From: Sphingomicrobium sp.
Lineage (GTDB): Bacteria; Pseudomonadota; Alphaproteobacteria; Sphingomonadales; Sphingomonadaceae
Direction: 5' to 3'
DNA: 7,651 bases
NCBI GenBank assembly: GCA_030146725.1
Contig: JASLBJ010000249.1
Location: 1 to 7,651 of the forward strand
Part shown: positions 1 to 6,887 of the stretch, one piece after another
How positions within the stretch are numbered: the stretch's first letter is position 1
Layout: every line of letters starts with the position of its first letter
Translations under genes and position numbers: made by a program
Notes under the pieces: generated by a model
Databases searched by the model: none
Told to the model about the DNA's origin: nothing
The model's input: only the letters and a program-made list of their open reading frames with translations

Positions 1-1779
<1,779 letters not shown>

Positions 1780-1798
1780 CGAGTTCGGCCGAACAAGC

Positions 1799-1806
1799 GG
1801 AGAGGG
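1799..1806 (+). promoter_or_regulatory. Ribosome binding site deciding a GTG start
   Basis: The purine run GGAGAGGG lies 4 bases before the GTG at 1811. It supports GTG as the start of the EEP-family gene. The first in-frame ATG (codon 14) would remove the N-terminal beta strand and the conserved Asn of the SYN motif. Confidence 0.6.
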
Positions 1807-1810
1807 CGCG

Positions 1811-2581
1811 GTGACCGCTTTGCCGACCATCACCCTTGCGTCGTACAATATGCGCAAGGCGATCGGCACCGATCGGCGGCGCGATCCGGGCCGTGTGCTC
1901 GATGTGCTGCACGAGATCGGGGCGGACGTCGTCGCGCTCCAGGAGGCCGACAAGCGCTTCGGCGGGCGCGGGTCGGCGGTCCCGCACGAGTTGTTGGACG
2001 ATCATGGGATGTTCCGCGCCGTGCATTTCGGGATGCGCCCGCGCCGGGTGATGGACCGGGTGCCGGGCGGCAAGCGCGTCGATGCGTGGCTCAAGCTCGA
2101 CACCCGCAACATCGGGTTCCACGGCAATGCCCTGCTCGTGAGGTCGCACGTCGACGTGCTCGATGTTGCGGCGCTCGAGCTTCCGACGCTCGAGCCGCGC
2201 GGCGCGGTGCTGGCTGAATTGCTCATCGGCGACCGCCCGCTGCGCGTCGTCGGCATGCACCTCGATCTGTCGGGACTGTGGCGGAGGCGCCAATTGCGCA
2301 CGATCCTCGATGCCATTGCGGCGCGACCGCAACCGATGCCGACGGTGCTGATGGGCGACACCAATGAATGGCGCGCCGCCGCCGGCTGCCTCAGCGAGCT
2401 CGGCCCGATGTTCCATATCGCGCCGACCGGCCCCAGCTTCCACTCGCGCCATCCGCTCGCCGCGCTCGATCGCATCATCGTCGACCGGGCACTGCGCATC
2501 GATGCTGCCGGCGTGCACATGAGCCCCGCTGCCCGCTGCGCCTCGGACCATCTGCCGATCTGGGCGCGAGTATCGGGCTGA
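1811..2581 (+). CDS. Endonuclease/exonuclease/phosphatase (EEP) family metal-dependent hydrolase
   Basis: This 256-residue protein has the DNase I / exonuclease III / inositol phosphatase fold, which cleaves phosphodiester or phosphate ester bonds using a divalent metal. The family's active-site set is visible in order: Asn13 (SYN), Glu45 (LQEAD, metal ligand), His150 (GMHLD), Asp183 and Asn185 (GDTNEW), Asp220 (ALDRI) and the Asp246-His247 pair (SDHLPI). The protein should therefore be catalytically competent. No signal peptide or membrane segment is visible, so it is probably cytoplasmic. The GTG start is supported by a ribosome binding site 4 bases upstream and by Asn13. It begins 31 bp after the gyrB stop and could be read through from gyrB; its 3' end converges on rpoN with 8 bp between. 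The substrate cannot be told from sequence: nucleic acid, a phospholipid headgroup or a small phosphoester are all possible. The fold is certain and the role unknown. Confidence 0.93.
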   Translation: MTALPTITLASYNMRKAIGTDRRRDPGRVLDVLHEIGADVVALQEADKRFGGRGSAVPHELLDDHGMFRAVHFGMRPRRVMDRVPGGKRVDAWLKLDTRNIGFHGNALLVRSHVDVLDVAALELPTLEPRGAVLAELLIGDRPLRVVGMHLDLSGLWRRRQLRTILDAIAARPQPMPTVLMGDTNEWRAAAGCLSELGPMFHIAPTGPSFHSRHPLAALDRIIVDRALRIDAAGVHMSPAARCASDHLPIWARVSG

Positions 2582-2589
2582 AGCTCGAA

Positions 2590-4059
2590 CTAACCCCCCG
2601 CCATCTTCCGCTGGCGCCGGCGCTGGATCGACGATCCGATCCCCATCGCCTCGCGGTACTTGGCGACCGTGCGCCGCGCCACCTCGATCCCGCGCCCCTT
2701 CAGCAACTCGACCAGTTCGTCGTCGCTGAGGATCTCGGTTTCCGCACCGATCAGCATCCCGATCGCCGCCTTGACCGCTTCCGCCGCGGCGGCCTCGCCG
2801 CCCTCCGCGCTCGATGCGACGCCCGAGCCGAAGAAGTATTTGAGTTCGTACAATCCACGCTCGCACAGCAGGTATTTGTTAGAGGTCACGCGGCTGACCG
2901 TGGACTCATGCATGCCGATCGCCTCGGCCACTTCACGCAACGTCAGCGGCCGCATCCCGGCGACCCCGCGTTCGAAGAAGCCATGCTGGTGCTTGACGAT
3001 CTCGGACACGACCTTGACGATGGTTCGCGCGCGCTGGTCGAGCGCCTTGAGCAGCCAGTTGGCGCTCGCCAGGCACTCGCCAAGCCAGGCGCGCGATTCC
3101 CTGCTCTGCGGCCCGCTCCTGAGCTCCTGATAATAGCGCCGGTTGACCAGTAGCCGCGGCAGCGTCGCGCCGTTGAGCTCGACCACATGGCCGGAAGGCG
3201 TGCGGCGGACGAACACGTCCGGCGTGACACTCTCCCCGCTGCCGCCGGAAAAGCGACACCCTGGTTTCGGATCATAGGCGCGAAGCTCGCGGATCATGTC
3301 GCCGAGATCCTCGTCGTCGACCCCGCAGATCCGCTTGAGGTCCGCCAGCCGGCCCCGCGACAGCAACTCGAGATTGTCGATCAGCCGCGCCATCGCCGGA
3401 TCATGGCGATCGGCCGCTTTCGCCTGCAGCGCGAGGCATTCGGAAAGGCTGCGCGCGCCGACCCCCGCTGGATCGAGCTCCTGCACCAGCGCAAGCCCCC
3501 GCTCGACCGTCGCCCGCGGGGCGCCAGTCAGCGCCGCGATGTCGGCCACGGCGACGGTCAGATAGCCTGTTTCCTCGAGCATCTCGGCAATCGCCCGGGC
3601 AAGCACTCCCTCCGGCCCCGAAGCGCCATGCAGCTGCGACAACAAATGTTCGGCAAGCGAGGCGGGGGCATATTCGACCCGGTCGAAGTCGAACCCCTCG
3701 TCGGACGAGCCGCCGACCGAAACATCGACAGGACTGTCGGTTTCCAACGCCGCAGCCTGCCAGTCCACGTCGAGCGGCTGGTCCTCGCCCCCACCGAGCC
3801 CGGCAATCAGCTGGTCGGCCCCGGGATCATCCGGAGCGTCCTCGCCCGAACCGTCGACAGTGGCCGCGACCGGGGCCTCCGGGCCGTCCCCCTCGTCCCC
3901 CGATTGCGACTCGAGCAACGGGTTCTTCGCCAGTTCCTCGGCCAGTACCGCCTCGAGCTCGAGGTTGCTGAGCGCCAGCAGCTTGATCGCCTGCTGCAGT
4001 TGGGGCGTAAGCACCAGCGACTGCGCCTGGCGGATGTCGAGGCGAGGGCCGAGCCCCAT
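2590..4059 (-). CDS. rpoN: RNA polymerase sigma-54 factor RpoN
   Basis: This is the sigma-54 subunit, which directs RNA polymerase to -24/-12 promoters and needs an AAA+ enhancer-binding activator. It is 489 residues long, normal for the family. Region I (about residues 9-50) is Gln- and Leu-rich, with LVLTPQLQQAIKLLALSNLE followed by NPLLE. An acidic, disordered region II spans about 52-130. The core-binding region runs about 135-330. The helix-turn-helix region is at 373-393 (LREVAEAIGMHESTVSRVTS). The RpoN box ARRTVAKYRE at 461-470 recognises the -24 element. The ATG at 4059-4057 is chosen because region I begins right after it; the open frame extends upstream to 4206, but that part lies over the lptB 3' end. 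It starts 7 bp after the lptB stop with no clear ribosome binding site, which suggests coupling to lptB translation. The TAG stop is at 2592-2590. No hpf or ptsN gene follows it, although these often do. Confidence 0.98.
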   Translation of the reverse strand: MGLGPRLDIRQAQSLVLTPQLQQAIKLLALSNLELEAVLAEELAKNPLLESQSGDEGDGPEAPVAATVDGSGEDAPDDPGADQLIAGLGGGEDQPLDVDWQAAALETDSPVDVSVGGSSDEGFDFDRVEYAPASLAEHLLSQLHGASGPEGVLARAIAEMLEETGYLTVAVADIAALTGAPRATVERGLALVQELDPAGVGARSLSECLALQAKAADRHDPAMARLIDNLELLSRGRLADLKRICGVDDEDLGDMIRELRAYDPKPGCRFSGGSGESVTPDVFVRRTPSGHVVELNGATLPRLLVNRRYYQELRSGPQSRESRAWLGECLASANWLLKALDQRARTIVKVVSEIVKHQHGFFERGVAGMRPLTLREVAEAIGMHESTVSRVTSNKYLLCERGLYELKYFFGSGVASSAEGGEAAAAEAVKAAIGMLIGAETEILSDDELVELLKGRGIEVARRTVAKYREAMGIGSSIQRRRQRKMAGG

Positions 4060-4066
4060 CGGCGCT

Positions 4067-4840
4067 TTAGAGCGCGAAGCTTTCGCCGAGGTACAGGCGG
4101 CGAACCTCCTGGTCCGCGACCAGTGCCTGCGGCGTGCCCTGGAACAACACCTGCCCGTCATAGATGATGCAGGCGCGGTCGACGATGTCGAGCGTCTCGC
4201 GCACATTATGGTCGGTGATGAGAACGCCGATATCGCGCTGCTTGAGCTCTTTGACCAGGTCGCGGATGTCGCTGATCGAGATCGGGTCGATGCCCGCGAA
4301 CGGCTCGTCCAGCAGCATGATCGACGGATCGGCCGCCAGCGAGCGCGCGATCTCGCAGCGCCGCCGCTCGCCGCCCGACAGCGCCATTGCCGGCGAATCG
4401 CGCAAGGCCGTCAGCCCGAACTCGCCAAGCAGTTGCTCGAGCCGCTCGCGCCGCCGCTGGCGGTCCGGGACAGCCACCTCGAGTACGGCAAGGATGTTCT
4501 GGGCAACCGTCAGTCCGCGAAAGATCGATGTTTCCTGCGGCAGGTAACCAAGCCCGAGGATCGCGCGCCGGTACATCGGCAGGTCGGTGATGTCCTCCCC
4601 GTCGAGGAAGATGCGCCCGCTGTCGGGCTTCACCAGCCCCATGATCGAATAGAAGCAGGTCGTCTTGCCGGCGCCGTTCGGACCGAGCAGCCCGACGACT
4701 TCGCCGCCGGATACGCCGAGCGAGACATCGTGAAGCACGGCCCGGCGATCGTAGGACTTGGCGATCGAACGAACCTCGAGTCCATTGCCGAGTGCCGGGG
4801 CCGACTGCTCGGTCATGGCGATGGTCGCCGCTTGGTTCAT
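4067..4840 (-). CDS. lptB: LPS export ABC transporter ATP-binding protein LptB
   Basis: This is the cytoplasmic ATPase of the LptB2FGC complex, which extracts lipopolysaccharide from the inner membrane and pushes it along the LptC-LptA bridge. The 257 residues carry every ABC motif: Walker A GPNGAGKTT (53-61), Q-loop Gln102 (YLPQETSIF), signature LSGGE (154-158), Walker B MLLDEP (175-180), D-loop GIDP (183-186) and H-switch His211 (ITDHNVRETL). The ITDHNVRETL and FAGIDPISI wording is characteristic of LptB rather than amino acid or other ABC ATPases. The ATG at 4840 is 10 bp after the lptA stop. A second in-frame ATG (codon 9, 4816) is possible, since the first 18 or so residues are not conserved family sequence. 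The TAA stop is at 4069-4067. LptF and LptG are not in the window. Confidence 0.97.
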   Translation of the reverse strand: MNQAATIAMTEQSAPALGNGLEVRSIAKSYDRRAVLHDVSLGVSGGEVVGLLGPNGAGKTTCFYSIMGLVKPDSGRIFLDGEDITDLPMYRRAILGLGYLPQETSIFRGLTVAQNILAVLEVAVPDRQRRRERLEQLLGEFGLTALRDSPAMALSGGERRRCEIARSLAADPSIMLLDEPFAGIDPISISDIRDLVKELKQRDIGVLITDHNVRETLDIVDRACIIYDGQVLFQGTPQALVADQEVRRLYLGESFAL

Positions 4841-4850
4841 GCAGCGGCCG

Positions 4851-5399
4851 TCAGTTTCCGCGCTGCGGCACCGTGAAATGCCCGGTCACGCGGCCGCCGC
4901 TCTGGCCGACCCCTGGCGCTCCGCCGTCGATCACCGCGCGGCCCGACTCGAGGTCGATCACCAGCCGCGATCCGGTGACCTGCGACCCGCGCCGGCTCAG
5001 CTCGACCGCGCCGATCAGGGTGATTAGCCGCCGATCGAGGTCGTAGATGCCGAAATTGCCGCGCGCAGTCTCCGACGGGCTTCGAACCACTACGCCGCCG
5101 CTTGCATCGAGCCGGCGGATCTGGATTCCGCCGCCGCTCGAATACGCCACCGTCAGCCGTTCGGTATCGAGCGCCAGCGTCGCCTGGCGAACCTTGACGT
5201 TGCCGGCGAACACCGCCCGGTCGGCGCGGTCCTGCACTTCGATGCGGTCGGCGCTGACATCGACCGGCGCATTGGCGTTATGCCCCTTGAGCGCCGAGAC
5301 CGGGTCCGACTGCGCAAACGCAGCGGTGCCGACGCTGCCGAGCGATGCAAGGACGCCGAGCGATGCAAGGATGATGCCGACGTTGCGCATGCGTATCAT
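4851..5399 (-). CDS. lptA: Periplasmic LPS-bridge protein LptA (OstA-like)
   Basis: This periplasmic beta-jellyroll protein links inner-membrane LptC to outer-membrane LptD and carries lipopolysaccharide across the periplasm. It is 182 residues long, as expected. The N terminus is a signal peptide: Arg at 3 and 5, a hydrophobic core at about 7-25, and a likely signal peptidase I site after AAFA (29, before Gln30). The mature part shows the OstA-type repeating strand pattern, such as VDVSADRIEV, FAGNVKV, LALDTERLTV, GVVVRSPSETARGNFGIYDL and GSRLVIDL. The ATG at 5399 overlaps the lptC stop as ATGA, implying translational coupling; an alternative ATG lies 9 bp further in (5390). The signal peptide contains an in-frame 18-bp tandem duplication (ASLGVL-ASLG; see the repeat entry). 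The C terminus is short, ending soon after the jellyroll. The family assignment rests on fold pattern plus context between lptC and lptB, and is strong. Confidence 0.94.
   Translation of the reverse strand: MIRMRNVGIILASLGVLASLGSVGTAAFAQSDPVSALKGHNANAPVDVSADRIEVQDRADRAVFAGNVKVRQATLALDTERLTVAYSSGGGIQIRRLDASGGVVVRSPSETARGNFGIYDLDRRLITLIGAVELSRRGSQVTGSRLVIDLESGRAVIDGGAPGVGQSGGRVTGHFTVPQRGN
5337..5371. repeat. 18-bp tandem duplication in the lptA signal peptide
   Basis: The 17-base unit GCCGAGCGATGCAAGGA occurs at 5337-5353 and again, identical, at 5355-5371, giving an 18-bp period. It is in frame and encodes a doubled Leu-Ala-Ser-Leu-Gly block in the hydrophobic core of the LptA signal peptide (about residues 11-22). 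Perfect identity at the DNA level, third codon positions included, suggests recent duplication by slippage. Confidence 0.9.
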
Positions 5400-6049
5400 C
5401 TGATCCCGCCCTGCACGATTTTCAAGCGAGCACCGTTGCCGAGCACGACCTTGCGTTCCGCCAGATCGACGGAAAGGCTGCCGGCACTGAACTGTCCGAG
5501 CTCCATTTCGCCGCGAACCGCGCCGTCGCTGCGCACCTGCCGCGCCTTGAGATCGAGCAGCACGTCGCTAGTCGTCAGCCGATAGCCGTCTGGTCCGGCA
5601 ACCCGCACCGGGCCCTTCACGTTGACTTTCTGGCTCTCGAGATCGTAGCGACCCGTGCTGGCCGCAATCGTGACCGGCCCGCGTTCCAGCCCGAGCCTGG
5701 CGACCATCCCGCTGATGTCGACCGTCGGCACGTCCGAACTGCGCTGCAGCGCGGATTTCGCGGTGACCTCGAACTTCCGGCCGCCATTGTCCTCGCCGAC
5801 GTAGCGCGCGGCCTCGACCCGCATCCGCTCGGGCGCATTGTCGACCTTGGTCTTGTCGAGGATGAAGCTGACGTCGCTGCCCCGGTCGAGCGGCGCAAGC
5901 GCCAGAAAGGCGATCAGCATGCCGACTCCGGTCGGCAGCGCGATCTTGGCGAAGCGCACCACCCGATCGTGGGAGCTGCCCGGCACCGCCCAGCGCTGGC
6001 GCGCGCCTCGCTCGCGCCCTCTACCCTCACGAAGGGCGGCATCAGACAT
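5396..6049 (-). CDS. lptC: LPS export protein LptC (inner-membrane bitopic)
   Basis: LptC anchors the periplasmic bridge to the LptB2FG extractor and passes lipopolysaccharide to LptA. It is 217 residues, somewhat longer than the roughly 190 of E. coli LptC. An Arg-rich cytoplasmic head (residues 1-33, with REGRGRERGARQR) precedes a single transmembrane helix at about 34-53. A periplasmic OstA-like jellyroll follows (about 60-215), with strand pairs such as FEVTAKSALQ, GRYDLESQKVNVKGPV, YRLTTSDVLLDL and SAGSLSVDLAERKVVL. The start ATG is 5 bp after the nrnC stop, and its own ribosome binding site is weak. The stop codon overlaps the lptA start by 4 bp (ATGA). The spacing and order nrnC-lptC-lptA-lptB support one operon. 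LptC sequences diverge widely, so the call depends on topology, repeat pattern and context, all of which agree. Confidence 0.94.
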   Translation of the reverse strand: MSDAALREGRGRERGARQRWAVPGSSHDRVVRFAKIALPTGVGMLIAFLALAPLDRGSDVSFILDKTKVDNAPERMRVEAARYVGEDNGGRKFEVTAKSALQRSSDVPTVDISGMVARLGLERGPVTIAASTGRYDLESQKVNVKGPVRVAGPDGYRLTTSDVLLDLKARQVRSDGAVRGEMELGQFSAGSLSVDLAERKVVLGNGARLKIVQGGIR

Positions 6050-6054
6050 GGTCG

Positions 6055-6678
6055 TCAGCCATTATGCGCAAAGATGTCCTGCTCGGGCCAGCCGGCGAGA
6101 TCGAGCAGCGCCCGATTTGGCAGGAAGTCGAAGCAGGCCTGTGCAAGTGCCATCCGGCTCTCGCGCTCGAGCCGCTCGTCGAGCCGCTCCTTGAGCGCAT
6201 GAAGAAAGCGCACGTCGCTCGCCGCATACTCACGCTGCGCCTCGCTCAGCTCGGGCGACCCCCAGTCGCTGGTCTGCTGCTGCTTCGACAGATCATGCCC
6301 AAGCAGCTCGCGAACCAGATCCTTGAGCCCGTGACGGTCGGTATAGGTGCGCACCAGCCGCGATGCCGTCCGCGTGCAATACAGCGGCGCCGCCATGATC
6401 CCGAGATAGGCGCGCATGATGCCGATATCGAAACGCGCGAAATGATAGAGCTTGAGCCGCTCGGGATCGCCAAGCAGCGCCTTGAGGTTGGGCGCGGCAT
6501 AGTCGCTGCCGCCCGAAAAGCGGACCAGATGCTCGTCGCCGCGGCCATCCGACAATTGCACCAGGCACAGGCGGTCGCGCCCCGCGACCAGCCCCATTGC
6601 CTCGGTGTCGACGGCAATCGGCCCATCGGCGAAGCGCACGTCGTCGGGCAGGTCTTCCTCGTGAAAATAGATACTCAT
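6055..6678 (-). CDS. nrnC: NrnC-type DEDDy 3'-5' exoribonuclease (often annotated ribonuclease D)
   Basis: This single-domain exoribonuclease of the RNase D superfamily is 207 residues long. It lacks the C-terminal HRDC domains of true RNase D, and matches the alphaproteobacterial nanoRNase NrnC, which degrades two- to few-nucleotide RNAs, the job of Orn in gammaproteobacteria. The DEDDy residues are present: Asp24 and Glu26 in VDTEAMG (Exo I), Asp84 in HFARFDIGI (Exo II), and Tyr151 plus Asp155 in EYAASDVRF (Exo III). NrnC hallmarks include RDRLCLVQLS, LVRTYTDRHGLKD, SKQQQTSDWG, the ACFDFLPNRALLDL tail and the terminal DIFAH. The ATG at 6678 begins MSIYFHEEDLP, the normal NrnC start, with a G-rich ribosome-binding-like stretch just upstream. 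It is the first gene of the minus-strand cluster, so the cluster promoter probably lies in 6679-6887. The family is certain; the nanoRNase activity is inferred from the family. Confidence 0.94.
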   Translation of the reverse strand: MSIYFHEEDLPDDVRFADGPIAVDTEAMGLVAGRDRLCLVQLSDGRGDEHLVRFSGGSDYAAPNLKALLGDPERLKLYHFARFDIGIMRAYLGIMAAPLYCTRTASRLVRTYTDRHGLKDLVRELLGHDLSKQQQTSDWGSPELSEAQREYAASDVRFLHALKERLDERLERESRMALAQACFDFLPNRALLDLAGWPEQDIFAHNG

Positions 6679-6758
6679 TCGCCCCGCCCTGACCTGCTCA
6701 TACGCACCCTAGTCGCTGTCGCCATGGCCATGCCAGCCCCGGCTCGATACGAATCACT

Positions 6759-6776
6759 AGAGCAGCCCTGCTTTTT
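6759..6776 (+). other. Weak hairpin followed by a T run
   Basis: AGCAG and CTGCT flank two C bases (6761-6772) and run into TTTTT (6772-6776). As RNA this can fold as a short stem with a GCCC loop, resembling a very weak intrinsic terminator or attenuator. No gene ends upstream on the plus strand, so if it is real it would sit in the 5' leader or promoter of the cold-shock gene. The stem is only about 4-6 bp, so this is a low-confidence entry. Confidence 0.25.
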
Positions 6777-6815
6777 CCTGTAAGGCGGTGAACGGTGCGT
6801 GAGTAAAACGCTCCA

Positions 6816-6840
6816 CAACCGGTTGCGCCTCTGGGCCCAG
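6816..6840. repeat. Two adjacent perfect 10-bp palindromes upstream of the cold-shock gene
   Basis: CAACCGGTTG (6816-6825) and CTGGGCCCAG (6831-6840) are each perfectly self-complementary and separated by 5 bp, with centres 15 bp apart. They end 47 bp before the ATG at 6888. They could be a paired operator or, if transcribed, leader structure. The second can extend through a small internal loop by a CGC/GCG stem (6826-6828 with 6842-6844). Confidence 0.5.
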
Positions 6841-6868
6841 CGCGTTGGTTTATGGTGATGACGGGCAT

Positions 6869-6876
6869 AAGGGAAG
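6869..6876 (+). promoter_or_regulatory. Ribosome binding site of the cold-shock gene
   Basis: The purine run AAGGGAAG lies 11 bases before the ATG at 6888. An in-frame TGA at 6879-6881 excludes any start further upstream, so 6888 is the first possible ATG of this reading frame. Confidence 0.5.
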
Positions 6877-6887
6877 TTTGAACGGGC

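Larger units (their letters stand above)
6679..6887. promoter_or_regulatory. Divergent intergenic region between nrnC and the cold-shock gene
   Basis: These 209 bp separate two genes transcribed away from each other, so they should hold the promoter of the nrnC-lpt-rpoN cluster on the minus strand and that of the cold-shock gene on the plus strand. I could not find a convincing -35/-10 pair for either direction. The visible structure is an imperfect hairpin (6759-6774), two 10-bp palindromes (6816-6825 and 6831-6840) and a purine run just before the plus-strand gene. No small ORF with a credible ribosome binding site stands out. Confidence 0.6.

Noticed and set aside
3187..4167. Plus-strand open frame opposite rpoN
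   Set aside because: No domain or good start signal; it shadows rpoN, which has region I, HTH and RpoN box.
4060..4206. Upstream extension of the rpoN frame (49 more codons)
   Set aside because: It overlaps the lptB 3' end and is Arg/Ser-rich; RpoN region I begins right after the ATG at 4059.
3860..4876. Plus-strand open frame of 338 codons opposite rpoN and lptB
   Set aside because: It runs antisense through LptB, whose ABC motifs are all intact; its composition is that of a shadow frame.
6751..6755. GAATC, a GANTC (CcrM) methylation site in the divergent promoter region
   Set aside because: A single site; GANTC occurs elsewhere in the window and no clustering is seen, so no regulatory claim is justified.
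6064..6783. Plus-strand open frame of 239 codons opposite nrnC
   Set aside because: Shadow of nrnC, which has all DEDDy residues; no independent motif or ribosome binding site.
6845..6873. TTGGTT plus 17 bp plus TAAGGG as a possible promoter of the cold-shock gene
   Set aside because: The -10-like hexamer is poor and the start point would fall almost at the ATG; not convincing.
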